Counted from the stretch's first letter, positions 26,390-36,096 are shown. The stretch is 64,000 nt of DNA from Rhodospirillaceae bacterium (GCA_016712715.1 JADJQM010000001.1:949001-1013000), one strand, 5' to 3'. Numbers and translations: made by a program. Notes: generated from the letters alone by a model not told the origin.

Positions 26390-27409
26390 CTAGGCCGCAA
26401 TTCTTTCGCCGTCCGCACCAAAGTAGAGAGCTCCTTTAAGACTGAGATCGATCGCATCTCCGACTGCAAGCGGCAAATCGGGGTCCACCAGGGTCACCAA
26501 CTTATGCTCACCCACCCTCAGGTGAAGGTGATTCTGATCACCCAGATGTTCGATCCATTCAACCGTCGCCGGATTGCTTCGTCCCGCCCCGGATCTGCCG
26601 ACGACCACGTGTTCTGTACGTGCACCGATTGTCGTTGCTCCCGGTGGCATCGGTTGCCCCGCGAAGGCTGCTGCGGGTACCAGATTGATTGACGGCATTC
26701 CCAGACGGGTGGCGACATATACATTGCGCGGTGATTCATAGATCTCGCGCGGTGTACCAATCTGAACAAGTCGCCCATGATCGAGCACGCCAATGCGTGT
26801 CGCCATTGTCATCGCCTCGATCTGGTCGTGGGTGACATAGAGCATGGTCGCACCAAGATCCCGCTGAATATGCTGCAGCTCGAGCCGCATATCGGAGCGA
26901 AGCTTGGCGTCGAGCGACGACAGCGGTTCATCCATCAGATAGATCGACGGCGACCTGACCAGCGCCCGGCCGATTGCTACACGCTGCATCTCTCCGCCAG
27001 AAAGGCGCGTCGCACGGTTCTGAAGTTTCTTCTCGATCCGAAGCATCGCGGCGACCTTTTCGACGGTGGCCTTGATCGTCGCTTCATCGCGCCGCCGCGC
27101 CGGCGAACGCAGTGGAAAGGCGAGATTCTCGAAGACACTGAGATGGGGGTAGAGCGAATACTGCTGGAAGACAAAAGCGACGTCGCGTTCCGCCGGCGAC
27201 AAAGGTGCCGCATCCTTGCCATAGAGAAATACTCGCCCCTCATCTGGCGCCTCAAGTCCCGCGATCAGGCGCAGCGTCGTCGTCTTCCCGGCACCGGTTG
27301 GACCCAATAGAACGACGAATTCACCGTCTTGCACGGTGAGTTCGATCGCCTCGACGGCAGTCGTATCGCCGAAGCGTTTGGTGACGGATTCAAGCCTTAC
27401 CTCAGCCAT
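26390..27409 (-). CDS. Sugar/polyol ABC transporter ATPase (UgpC/MalK type)
   Basis: This 339-residue ATPase has Walker A (GPTGAGKTT), the signature LSGGEMQRVAIGRAL, Walker B (YLMDEPLSSLD), the switch His (YVTHDQIEA) and a C-terminal TOBE-type domain (about 235-339). It overlaps the previous ATPase gene by 8 bases. Two different ATPases in one importer suggest a heterodimer, as in the glycerol-type ABC systems. Confidence 0.87.
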   Translation of the reverse strand: MAEVRLESVTKRFGDTTAVEAIELTVQDGEFVVLLGPTGAGKTTTLRLIAGLEAPDEGRVFLYGKDAAPLSPAERDVAFVFQQYSLYPHLSVFENLAFPLRSPARRRDEATIKATVEKVAAMLRIEKKLQNRATRLSGGEMQRVAIGRALVRSPSIYLMDEPLSSLDAKLRSDMRLELQHIQRDLGATMLYVTHDQIEAMTMATRIGVLDHGRLVQIGTPREIYESPRNVYVATRLGMPSINLVPAAAFAGQPMPPGATTIGARTEHVVVGRSGAGRSNPATVEWIEHLGDQNHLHLRVGEHKLVTLVDPDLPLAVGDAIDLSLKGALYFGADGERIAA

Positions 27410-28502
27410 GGGCAATACCCTCGTACAAAGCGCTGTTTACTGCTCGACCACCTTCGCCATGAAAGAGCGACAGCCTGTCTGCTTTGAACCGCAGACCAAC
27501 ATGGGTTCCAGGCTCCACCGTGATGTGGGAGTTGGTTCGCGCCTTGATCTGACCAAAGTCAGTGTCGACCGTGACGATCTGGGTCGTCCCCAGATATTCA
27601 GCGCCATAGACCGAACCACGCAATGGCGATGCGTCATCGAAACGGATATGTTCGGGACGCACGCCGAGGACGAGCTTAGCCGGCGCCACGTCTTCGTGCA
27701 CTGCGGGCATCGGCACGAGCGCATCTCCCAGTCTTGCTTCCGCGCTGCCACGTGCCAGGCCGCTCTCGAAACGCAGGAAATTCATCGGTGGCGAGCCGAT
27801 AAAATCGGCAACAAACATGGAAACCGGTCTCTGGTAGATCTCTTGTGGTGTGCCAAACTGCTCGATCAAGCCGCCGCTCATCACGGCGATCTTGTCAGCC
27901 ATCGACATCGCTTCCATCTGGTCGTGGGTTACATAGACAGTGGTCGCCTTCAGGCGATTGTGAAGACTCCGGAGTTCTCCGCACATGACGTGCCTGAACT
28001 CCGAGTCAAGCGCGCCCAGCGGCTCATCCATCAGGAAGCACATGGGTTCGCGGACAATGGCACGGCCAAGTGCCACGCGCTGTCTGTCTCCGCCCGAGAG
28101 ACCAGAGACCGGCTTGTCAATGATATGCTCGATCCGCAGAATGCGCGCTGCCTCGCTCACACGCCGACTGATCTCGGAACGGGAAACGCCTTCGCATTTC
28201 AGTGGGAAGCCAATATTCTGCCGCACATTCATATGCGGATAGAGAGCGAAGAGCTGGAACACAAAGGCAATGTCGCGTTCGCCGGCGCGTTTGAACGTCA
28301 CGTCATTGCCACCCAGCAGAATGCGACCCGAGGTAGGCAGTTCCAGACCGGCAATCATGCGCAAAGTTGTGGTCTTCCCGCACCCCGACGGACCGAGCAA
28401 GACCACGAATTCCCCGTCTTCGACGGTGAAGTTTGAGTTACGGACGGCCACGAACTCACCGAAACTCTTATGCAGATTTTCAACACGGATCTCGGCCATC
28501 AT
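27402..28502 (-). CDS. Sugar/polyol ABC transporter ATPase (second subunit)
   Basis: This 366-residue ATPase has Walker A (GPSGCGKTT), the signature LSGGDRQRVALGRAI, Walker B (FLMDEPLGALD), the switch His (YVTHDQMEA) and a C-terminal TOBE-type region with VRPEHIRF. It starts right after the small membrane gene (stop at 28503). The next ATG, at 28499, is equally possible. It probably pairs with the ATPase encoded next. Confidence 0.87.
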   Translation of the reverse strand: MMAEIRVENLHKSFGEFVAVRNSNFTVEDGEFVVLLGPSGCGKTTTLRMIAGLELPTSGRILLGGNDVTFKRAGERDIAFVFQLFALYPHMNVRQNIGFPLKCEGVSRSEISRRVSEAARILRIEHIIDKPVSGLSGGDRQRVALGRAIVREPMCFLMDEPLGALDSEFRHVMCGELRSLHNRLKATTVYVTHDQMEAMSMADKIAVMSGGLIEQFGTPQEIYQRPVSMFVADFIGSPPMNFLRFESGLARGSAEARLGDALVPMPAVHEDVAPAKLVLGVRPEHIRFDDASPLRGSVYGAEYLGTTQIVTVDTDFGQIKARTNSHITVEPGTHVGLRFKADRLSLFHGEGGRAVNSALYEGIAHG

Positions 28503-28721
28503 CTACTCCGGGAACTTGCTGACGACGGTAAACATCACAATGCCGACGAGCACCGTGACAAATGACCAGCCGTAGAGCGAGATCGAGAATGGCTGCACCA
28601 GCATGAAGACGCCAAGGAGAATGAAGGCAATCGCGATATTCTCCATCAGGCCACGTCGTGCCCAGCTCGGCCAATTTCGTTTAGGACGCGCCTGCCCCCC
28701 GATGTCTGGCTTCATGCTCAT
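28503..28721 (-). CDS. Small membrane protein in the ABC transporter operon
   Basis: This 72-residue protein has a basic cytoplasmic N-terminus (about 1-25) and two hydrophobic segments (about 27-46 and 49-68). It is wedged between permease and ATPase genes, overlapping the permease stop by 4 bases and abutting the ATPase start. That tight coupling suggests a true subunit or regulator of the importer. I cannot assign a family. Small membrane proteins occur in some glycerol-type ABC operons. Confidence 0.7.
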   Translation of the reverse strand: MSMKPDIGGQARPKRNWPSWARRGLMENIAIAFILLGVFMLVQPFSISLYGWSFVTVLVGIVMFTVVSKFPE

Positions 28722-29674
28722 TTCCGCACCGCCCCGAATGTGATGCCCCGCAGCAGATGCTTGCGCAGCACAATCGTGAAAACAACAATCGGTATCAGGA
28801 ACAAGGTTGTGCCGGCACCAACTGCGGGCCAATCCATGCCACCTTCGCCGATGATGGTCGGAATGAAGGGGGGTGCCGTCTGCGCTTCGCCAGACGTGAG
28901 CAGGACGGCAAAGGCATACTCGTTCCAGGCAAAGATCATGCAGAAGATGGCGGTCGCGGCGATACCCGTCGCCGCCTGGGGCAACACGACTTTGAAGAAG
29001 GCATGGAGTCGCGTGTAGCCATCGATCATGGCCGCTTCCTCATACTCGCGCGGAATCTCGTCTATGAAGCCCTTTAGCAGCCACACCGCGAGCGAGACGT
29101 TCACGGCCGTATAGAGCAAGATCATGCCAAGGGCTGAATCGGAGAGCCCCAGTTCCCGGTACATCAGATATATGGGGATTGCCACGGCGATCGGCGGCAT
29201 CATGCGCGTGGACAGGATGAAGAACAGAAGGTCGTCGGCCAGCGGAATCTTGAAGCGCGAGAAGGCATAGGCGGAGAAGATGCCCAGCGACACTGCGAGG
29301 AATGTCGATCCAAAGGCAATGATCAGCGAATTGATGAAGCGCGGCACGTAGTTTGATTGACCGGCGATCACCATCTCACGACGCCGTGTCACCTCGTCAC
29401 ACGCACCTTGGGGCGGACCGAGGGCCTCGATGTACTCGTTCGTTTGGCGCGTGCGCGTCGTAAAGAGGTTGCAGTAGCCCTCCAGGGACGGCTCGAACAC
29501 GACCTTTGGCGGATAGGAGATCGAATCCGGTGGCGTCTTCCACCCGGTCGCAAAGATCCAGGCCAGCGGCGCCATTGAGATGAGCGCATAGAGTATGACG
29601 AGTAGCCCGGCGACCCGCTTTGAGGTTGCCGATGGCTCGACGACCGAATGTGCCGTGGTTGAGGCGCCGCTCAT
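28718..29674 (-). CDS. Sugar/polyol ABC transporter permease (MalG type)
   Basis: This 318-residue permease has about six membrane helices. The ATPase-contact loop is REYEEAAMIDGYTRLHAFFKVVLP, a classic EAA motif of the carbohydrate CUT1 group. A long periplasmic loop (about 60-115) contains two cysteines. It overlaps the partner permease and the small membrane gene by 4 bases each. Confidence 0.88.
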   Translation of the reverse strand: MSGASTTAHSVVEPSATSKRVAGLLVILYALISMAPLAWIFATGWKTPPDSISYPPKVVFEPSLEGYCNLFTTRTRQTNEYIEALGPPQGACDEVTRRREMVIAGQSNYVPRFINSLIIAFGSTFLAVSLGIFSAYAFSRFKIPLADDLLFFILSTRMMPPIAVAIPIYLMYRELGLSDSALGMILLYTAVNVSLAVWLLKGFIDEIPREYEEAAMIDGYTRLHAFFKVVLPQAATGIAATAIFCMIFAWNEYAFAVLLTSGEAQTAPPFIPTIIGEGGMDWPAVGAGTTLFLIPIVVFTIVLRKHLLRGITFGAVRK

Positions 29675-30624
29675 CTTTGCTTCACCTTGTTGAGGGCCTT
29701 CACATAGACATTGGCGAGGCCAAAGACCACGACAAACAGGATGATGGCAAAGGCCGAGGAGTATCCCGTCCGGTAAGCCTCGAAAGCCGCGCGCTTGAGC
29801 GTGATAGAGGCAAGCTCCGTGGTTGAACCAGGGCCCCCGCCCGTCAGCAGCATGACCATGTCAAACATCTTGAAATTTTCGATGCCGCGGAACAACACGG
29901 CCAGCATAATGAACGGCAGGGCCATCGGCAGCGTGATCGACCAGAATTGCCGCCAGCGCGAGGCACGGTCGACCTCGGCCGCTTCGAGGATGTAGTCCGG
30001 AATGGAGCGGAGCCCGGCAAGGCAGATCAGCATGACATAGGGTGTCCACATCCAGGTGTCGACGATGACAATCGCCCAGGGGGCCAGGGTCACCGATCCA
30101 AGCATTTCGAAAGAAGACGGCGGAAGGCCGGTGAAAAATGAGACAACGTAATTGAACAGACCGATCTGCGGCTGATACAGGAACTTCCAGAAGTTGCCGA
30201 CGACGGCGGGCGAAAGCATCATCGGAATGAGGATAATCGTCGTCCAGAAGGCATGGCCGCGAAATTTGCGGTCGACAAGATAAGCCAGACCGAACCCGAT
30301 GATCGTCTGGAACAGGATCGTCCAGAAAACGAAATGGGCCGTAGCTTGCATCGCCGCCCAGATCTCGGGTGAGCTCAGAATATCCCGATACCATTTGAGG
30401 CCAACATTGATCACCGGCCGGTTGGGCCGGTTCGACGCATAGTTGGTGAACGAGAGATATACCGTCCAGATCAACGGGAAGATGTTGATGGCCAGCAGGA
30501 GAAGCATCGTCGGCGCAACAAACAGCCAGGCGATGGATCGATCGGATAATCCACGCACCTTTCTGGCGACTCCCTGTGGCGTCGCTGCAGCTGCGCGATG
30601 TGCGATGGTGTCAATATTGGGCAT
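29671..30624 (-). CDS. Sugar/polyol ABC transporter permease (MalF type)
   Basis: This 317-residue permease has about six membrane helices and a basic N-terminus. The ATPase-contact loop is ILEAAEVDRASRWRQFWSITLP. It lies 69 bases after the solute-binding gene and 4 bases into the next permease. It belongs to the CUT1 carbohydrate class. Confidence 0.88.
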   Translation of the reverse strand: MPNIDTIAHRAAAATPQGVARKVRGLSDRSIAWLFVAPTMLLLLAINIFPLIWTVYLSFTNYASNRPNRPVINVGLKWYRDILSSPEIWAAMQATAHFVFWTILFQTIIGFGLAYLVDRKFRGHAFWTTIILIPMMLSPAVVGNFWKFLYQPQIGLFNYVVSFFTGLPPSSFEMLGSVTLAPWAIVIVDTWMWTPYVMLICLAGLRSIPDYILEAAEVDRASRWRQFWSITLPMALPFIMLAVLFRGIENFKMFDMVMLLTGGGPGSTTELASITLKRAAFEAYRTGYSSAFAIILFVVVFGLANVYVKALNKVKQR

Positions 30625-30693
30625 GTGTCTCTCTGGAAGAAGGGGCGTCTCCGACGCAATCGCCGGAGACGCCTTCGCACTCAGGAAGGTTGG

Positions 30694-32010
30694 TTAGAGC
30701 TTGCCTTCTTCCTTGAAGATCCCCGTCCAATCCTGGATCAGACCGTCAAGGGCCTCTTTCGCGGTGCCCTGGTCCGCCACGACATAGTCATGCATGCGCT
30801 TTTGCATGGCCTGAAGCAGCTGGGCATAGGACGGCTCCTGCCAGAAATCCTGGACGCCGCCCATGGCTTCAAGGAACTGGGCCGCAAAGGGCTGTGAATC
30901 CTTGAAGCTCGGGTCGTTCAGCACGTCATTGTGGCAAGCATAGCCACCAAGCGACCACCACTTCTTCTGCACGTCCGGCTGGGCGAACCATTTGATGTAG
31001 GCAAGCGCGCCGTCCATATTGTCAGTGTTGGCAACAACCGAGATACCTTGACCGCCGAGCGTCGACGCGGCGACCTTCGCACTGGGGTTGACGAAGAAGC
31101 CGGTTTTCGAGCCGACCGTTTCATCCTTGGCCATGCCGGGCATGAACGCAAACCAGTTCATCATCATGGCAACCTGGCCCGATTTGAACGCGTCGAGACC
31201 TTCACCCATATAGCTGTCCGTGTAGCCCGGAGGGGTGCAGCACTTGTAGATGGCCTTGTACATCTCCAGTCCGGCTACGGCGTCGGCTGAGTTGACGGCG
31301 CCTTCCATATCATACTTGCCCGGCGTGTTCTCGTATTTGAAGCCATAGGGATAAAGCGCGGAAGTAGCGCCCATCGTGATGCCTTCCGAGGCACGTTCGG
31401 TGAAGATCGCTGCGCCATAGACCTTCTTGCCGTCGATCTCGCGGCCCTGGAAGAACTCCGCGGTTTCCTTCAGTTCCACCCAGGTTTTCGGTGGCGCGAG
31501 ATCACGATTGTACTTGGCCTTGTATTCCGCCTGCAGATCGGCATTTTCGAACCAATCCTTGCGATAGAACCAGCCATTGGCATCGCCCATGGCCGGCAGA
31601 GCCCAATAGTTCGGCGTGCCCTTCGGCCAGGTCGAGTAGGCATAGACGGTCGCTGGCGCGAAGTCCGACATCTTGATTCCTTCTTTGTCGAAGAAATCAT
31701 TCAGCTTCACATAGTAGCCGTTCTCGGCCGACCCACCGATCCACTGCGAGTCGCCGATCAGCAGATCGCAAAGCTTGCCACCGGAATTGAGCTCGTTGAG
31801 CATGCGATCGGCGAAGTTCGGCCAGGGCACGAACTCGAATTTCATTTCAGTGCCGGTCTGGGTGGTAAAATCCTTGGAGAGTTCGACCAGCGCGTTGGCC
31901 GGATCCCAGGCGGCCCAGCAGAGTGTCAACGTATCAGCCTTGGCGTCCGAAATAGGCGCAAAGGCGATGGCTGTGGCCAGCGCGCCTGCACCCGCAAGGA
32001 ACTTTTTCAT
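30694..32010 (-). CDS. Sugar/polyol ABC transporter solute-binding protein
   Basis: This 438-residue periplasmic binding protein is of family 1 (carbohydrate). The start at 32010 gives a signal peptide (KKFLAGAGALATAIAFAP, cut after about residue 26), and GGGAGGAAAG lies upstream. Body features are WDPANALVELSKDFTTQTG, LLIGDSQWIGG and GDANGWFYRKDWF. It is the first gene of the importer-dha operon. The substrate is unknown; the downstream DHA kinase suggests a polyol, ketose or triose. Confidence 0.88.
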   Translation of the reverse strand: MKKFLAGAGALATAIAFAPISDAKADTLTLCWAAWDPANALVELSKDFTTQTGTEMKFEFVPWPNFADRMLNELNSGGKLCDLLIGDSQWIGGSAENGYYVKLNDFFDKEGIKMSDFAPATVYAYSTWPKGTPNYWALPAMGDANGWFYRKDWFENADLQAEYKAKYNRDLAPPKTWVELKETAEFFQGREIDGKKVYGAAIFTERASEGITMGATSALYPYGFKYENTPGKYDMEGAVNSADAVAGLEMYKAIYKCCTPPGYTDSYMGEGLDAFKSGQVAMMMNWFAFMPGMAKDETVGSKTGFFVNPSAKVAASTLGGQGISVVANTDNMDGALAYIKWFAQPDVQKKWWSLGGYACHNDVLNDPSFKDSQPFAAQFLEAMGGVQDFWQEPSYAQLLQAMQKRMHDYVVADQGTAKEALDGLIQDWTGIFKEEGKL

Positions 32011-32454
32011 TCCACTTTCCTCCCATTGTTGCGTCCATTTTCTCGAGGCCCGTCCATTCGAACTATTAGCCTTGAGGATCCCGTCCGCGCTCCCCGCGCT
32101 TTCGGGCATTTCTTCTTGATGGATCTCCGCCTCAGCCGATCGATGAGGTATCGAGAGGCCGCCGCGTGGTGTTAAGTAGTATGCCAACTCACTAAACATC
32201 ACAAGTCTCGAAATGCGCGGCACAGCGTAATTTACGGCAGTGTTTCATACCACTCCGCACTTTAAGTTCGCCGCACCGCAACATTCAGGGTGATTCTTGT
32301 GCTGCACTGGCGAACTTCCCATCCGCTCACTTTTTTACTGAACGGAAGTACTAAACTTTATAAACATGCTGTATATGCGAATCCGAGCACCTCGTCGATA
32401 GAATCCCTCATTTTTTGCGTTGCGCACCTCATTCTTTCCAGCCACCGTGCAGCG
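32011..32454. other. Divergent intergenic region, AT-richer, with inverted repeat
   Basis: No gene is seen between the binding protein (minus) and the LacI regulator (plus). The stretch is AT-richer than its neighbours and should hold both promoters. AAGTTCGCC at 32264-32272 and its exact complement GGCGAACTT at 32309-32317 form 9-base arms 36 bases apart, a candidate regulator site or leader structure. Confidence 0.5.
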
Positions 32455-33492
32455 ATGATGGATCACCCTCGCCGCCCTACTCTTGTTGATGTCGCAGAAG
32501 TCGCCCAGGTGAGCCTCGCGACGGTCGACCGGGTTTTTAATCGTCGCCCCGGCGTCAGTGCACGTACGGTGGAACGTGTCGAGCAGGCACTGGTGAAACT
32601 CGGCTACCGGCCGGACCCGGCGGCGGTTCGCCTCGCCCGCGGGATCCGGTTCAATTTCTGCTTCGTCCTCCCGACCGGCACCAACACCTTCATGGCCCAG
32701 CTGGCAAATCAGGTTCAGCGTTCGCTGGATTGGCTGGATGATCAGAACGCGTTCGGCGATCTGCTGCGTGTAAATGTGTTCGATCCACAAACGCTGGCGG
32801 CGACCTTGCGTGGCCTCGTCGGTCGATACCACGGCGCCGCCATCGTCGCCCTCGACCATCCGATGGTCCGTGATGCCATCGATGAACTCGTCGAAAGCGG
32901 CATGGTCGTCGTCACACTGGTGTCGGATGCGCCGACCTCGCGACGCCACCGCTTTGTCGGCATCGACAACGCGGCCGCAGGTCGTACCGCAGGCACTCTC
33001 CTTGGACGATTCTCGAAAGGTAGCCGAGGATCTGTCGGTGTGATCGCCGGCAGCCTCGCCCTGCGCGACCATGCTGACCGGCTGTTCGGCTTCCAGCAAG
33101 TAATTGCCGCAGAGTTTGCCGATCTGTCACCCCTGCCCACCCTTGAGGGCCATGACGATGCGGTCCGGTGCCGGGAACTCACCACGACGCTGTTGCGCGA
33201 CCATGCTGACCTTATCGGCATTTACAGCATCGGGGCAGGTACCCGTGGCATCGTCGAGGCTTTGGTGGCTGCCGGCAAGGAGTACCAGATCCTTTTCATC
33301 GGCCACGAGCTCACGGAATTTTCACGCAGCTACCTCATACAGGGCAGCATGGATGCCGTGATCAATCAGGATTCCGGCCACGAGGCACGATCCGCCGCCA
33401 GGGTACTTCTCGCGCACTGCAGCGGCCAACCGATGATCGACGACCAGGAGCGCATTCGGATCGATATTTTCCTGCGGGACAATCTGCCATGA
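32455..33492 (+). CDS. LacI-family transcription regulator
   Basis: This 345-residue DNA-binding protein probably controls the divergent importer operon and its own downstream genes. The N-terminal helix-turn-helix is PTLVDVAEVAQVSLATVDRV (about 6-25), with FNRRPGVSARTVERV after it. A periplasmic-binding-protein-like sensor domain follows (about 65-345, with FVGIDNAAAGRTAG and IFLRDNLP). The ATG at 32455 or 32458 was chosen because the HTH begins directly after. The upstream open stretch looks non-coding. Confidence 0.88.
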   Translation: MMDHPRRPTLVDVAEVAQVSLATVDRVFNRRPGVSARTVERVEQALVKLGYRPDPAAVRLARGIRFNFCFVLPTGTNTFMAQLANQVQRSLDWLDDQNAFGDLLRVNVFDPQTLAATLRGLVGRYHGAAIVALDHPMVRDAIDELVESGMVVVTLVSDAPTSRRHRFVGIDNAAAGRTAGTLLGRFSKGSRGSVGVIAGSLALRDHADRLFGFQQVIAAEFADLSPLPTLEGHDDAVRCRELTTTLLRDHADLIGIYSIGAGTRGIVEALVAAGKEYQILFIGHELTEFSRSYLIQGSMDAVINQDSGHEARSAARVLLAHCSGQPMIDDQERIRIDIFLRDNLP

Positions 33493-33507
33493 TGTCTGAG
33501 GGATGCC

Positions 33508-34968
33508 ATGTTCATCGGCATTGACCTCGGCACCTCGTCGGTCAAGTGCATTCTCATCGATGAAGACGATCGGGTAGTCGCCACGACGAGCGACGCCCTG
33601 ACAACCAGCCGACCCGCACCCACCCATTCGGAACAGAATCCGGAATCCTGGTGGAAGGCGACCTTGACGGCCCTGGACCAACTGGCCGGTACGGCTCCTG
33701 GCGCCATGGCATCGGTTACCGGGATCGGCCTCTCCGGGCAGATGCACGGCGCCATCTTGCTCGACGCGCAGGACCGCGTCCTGCGCCCCTGCATTCTCTG
33801 GAATGATGGACGCGCCACAACTGAATGTGCCGAACTTGAGGCGGCTTGGCCGGCACTACGGGAGGTAACCGGCAATGCCGCCATGCCGGGCTTTACCGCG
33901 CCCAAACTACTCTGGATCAGGAAGCACGAGCCGGAGATATTCGCCGCGATAGCCAGAGTCCTGCTGCCGAAGACCTATCTGCGCCTGCGCCTCACCGGCG
34001 AGAATGTTGAAGACATGTCCGACGCGTCGGGTACGCTCTGGCTCGACGTCGCCAGGCGCGACTGGTCCGATGCAGCACTCGACGCGACAGGGCTGTCACG
34101 CCGGCAGATGCCGCGCCTCGTTGAAGGCACCATGCCAACAGGGCGCCTGAGGTCCGATCTGGCACAGCGATGGGGCATGATGACACCACCCATCCTGGCC
34201 GGCGGCGCCGGCGACAACGCGGCCGGTGCCGTCGGCCTGGGAGCCGTGCGACCCGGCGATGCATTCATCTCACTGGGCACTTCCGGCGTATTGTGGGCAA
34301 CAACCGCCGGCTTCGCGCCCAACCCGGGTGAAGCCGTCCACGCCTTCTGTCATTGCCTCCCCAATACCTGGCACCAGATGGGAGTCATTCTCTCGGCCGC
34401 GTCTTGCCTTAGCTGGTTGGCCACGACCCTTGGTGTCGATGAAGCAGAGCTGATGAGGGAAGTGGATGACACCGTCAGCCGACCCAGCGATACCCTGTTC
34501 CTGCCCTATCTCTCAGGTGATCGAACACCGCACAATGACGCGAACATCCGGGGTGCATTCATCGGCCTTTCTCACCAGACGGATCGGTCAACGCTCATTC
34601 AATCCGTCATGGAGGGCGTCGCCTTTGCCCTCAAGGACTGCCTGAATGCGCTGGCGTCAGCGGGCACGACAATCAAGGGCGCCGACGTCATCGGCGGTGG
34701 CGCACGTTCGCCACTCTGGCTGTCGATCCTCGCCAACGTGCTCGATCTGCCCTTGTCGCAGGTAACCGGCGCTGAAGTCAGCAGCGCCTTCGGCGCGGCA
34801 CGCCTTGGGCGCATGGCGGCTACTGGCGAAGACCCAATGACCGTTTGCCGGCCGCCGCAACGCGCCGCCATTTTCACGCCCAAGGCAGACCTGCGGGACA
34901 GCTATGAGGCTGCATACGCTCGCTACCGCATAGCCTATCCACGCTTGAAGGAGATCGCAACGACTTGA
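33508..34968 (+). CDS. xylB: Xylulokinase-type FGGY carbohydrate kinase
   Basis: This 486-residue FGGY kinase phosphorylates a ketose, most like D-xylulose. It begins with the phosphate-binding FIGIDLGTSSVKCILID. It has GLSGQMHGAILLD (typical of XylB), ILWNDGRA, GGAGDNAAGAVGLG and LGTSGVLW. The C-terminal GGGARSPLWLSILANVL closes the ATP site. It starts 15 bases after the LacI gene. The true substrate could differ, because no xylose isomerase is nearby. Confidence 0.85.
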   Translation: MFIGIDLGTSSVKCILIDEDDRVVATTSDALTTSRPAPTHSEQNPESWWKATLTALDQLAGTAPGAMASVTGIGLSGQMHGAILLDAQDRVLRPCILWNDGRATTECAELEAAWPALREVTGNAAMPGFTAPKLLWIRKHEPEIFAAIARVLLPKTYLRLRLTGENVEDMSDASGTLWLDVARRDWSDAALDATGLSRRQMPRLVEGTMPTGRLRSDLAQRWGMMTPPILAGGAGDNAAGAVGLGAVRPGDAFISLGTSGVLWATTAGFAPNPGEAVHAFCHCLPNTWHQMGVILSAASCLSWLATTLGVDEAELMREVDDTVSRPSDTLFLPYLSGDRTPHNDANIRGAFIGLSHQTDRSTLIQSVMEGVAFALKDCLNALASAGTTIKGADVIGGGARSPLWLSILANVLDLPLSQVTGAEVSSAFGAARLGRMAATGEDPMTVCRPPQRAAIFTPKADLRDSYEAAYARYRIAYPRLKEIATT

Positions 34969-35037
34969 CTTCGTCCAATCGCCAGCAACAAGCAACGCGC
35001 CATCCGCTACAAGGCGCAGCAATCGGGAGAAATGAAC

Positions 35038-36096
35038 ATGGCACTTACCAATATCAAGGGACCCGCAATTTTCCTGGCGCAGTTTGCCGGAGACAAACCG
35101 CCGTTTAACTCCTTCGACAGTATCTGCAAATGGGCCGCCGGCCTCGGCTTCAGGGGAGTGCAGGTGCCCAGTTGGGACGGCCGCATGATCGACCTCGCGA
35201 AGGCCGCAAAATCAAAGACCTATTGCGACGAGCTGAAGGGCACCGCCGCCAAGCATGGCATCACCATCACGGAACTGTCGACCCACTTGCAGGGGCAGCT
35301 CGTCGCGGTGCATCCAGCCTATGACCAGGCCTTTGACGGCTTTGCGCCACCCAAGGTGCGTGGCAATCCGAAGGCGCGACAGAAATGGGCCGTCGATCAG
35401 ATGATGCTGGCCGCCAAGGCATCGCAGAACCTGGGGCTTACGGCTCATGTCACCTTCTCGGGTGCTCTCGAATGGCCGTTCATGTATCCGTGGCCGCAGC
35501 GGCCGAAGGGACTCACGGATACCGCGTTCGAGGAACTGGCCAAACGCTGGTTGCCGATCCTGAATGCATTCGACAAGGCTGGCGTCGACGTCTGCTATGA
35601 AATCCATCCCGGTGAAGATTTGCACGACGGCGTCACCTTCGAGATGTTCCTAGAACGGGTGAAGAACCATCCGCGCTGCAACATTCTCTACGATCCGTCG
35701 CACTTCATTCTGCAGTGCCTCGACTATCTGGAATACATCGACATCTATCACGAGCGCATCAAGATGTTCCACGTGAAGGATGCCGAATTCAACCCGACCG
35801 GGCGCCAGGGTGTCTATGGCGGCTATCAGAGCTGGGTCAACCGTGCCGGTCGCTTCCGTTCATTGGGCGACGGCCAGGTCGACTTCAAGGGCATCTTCTC
35901 CAAATTCGCTCAGTATGGCTTCAAAGGCTGGGCCGTTCTGGAATGGGAATGCTGCCTGAAGCATCCCGAGGACGGCGCCAAGGAGGGCGCCATCTTCATT
36001 CGCGACCACATCATTCGCGTCACCGAGAAGGCCTTTGACGATTTCGCTGGTGGTGGCGCCGACAAGGCCGCCAATCGCCGCATGCTCGGCATCTGA
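35038..36096 (+). CDS. Sugar phosphate isomerase/epimerase (xylose-isomerase-like TIM barrel)
   Basis: This 352-residue protein is of the AP-endonuclease-2/IolE-like TIM-barrel group. Candidate metal ligands are in VCYEIHPGEDLHDG, LYDPSHF, FHVKDAEF and VLEWECCL. The ATG at 35038 has the better spacing to GGGAG; an ATG 6 bases earlier is too close. It lies between the kinase and a dehydrogenase, so it probably interconverts an intermediate of the same sugar pathway. Confidence 0.82.
   Translation: MALTNIKGPAIFLAQFAGDKPPFNSFDSICKWAAGLGFRGVQVPSWDGRMIDLAKAAKSKTYCDELKGTAAKHGITITELSTHLQGQLVAVHPAYDQAFDGFAPPKVRGNPKARQKWAVDQMMLAAKASQNLGLTAHVTFSGALEWPFMYPWPQRPKGLTDTAFEELAKRWLPILNAFDKAGVDVCYEIHPGEDLHDGVTFEMFLERVKNHPRCNILYDPSHFILQCLDYLEYIDIYHERIKMFHVKDAEFNPTGRQGVYGGYQSWVNRAGRFRSLGDGQVDFKGIFSKFAQYGFKGWAVLEWECCLKHPEDGAKEGAIFIRDHIIRVTEKAFDDFAGGGADKAANRRMLGI

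Noticed and set aside
32290..32454. N-terminal extension of the LacI regulator
   Set aside because: The extra 55 residues have no family likeness and lie in AT-rich promoter-like DNA. The HTH begins right after the ATG at 32455.
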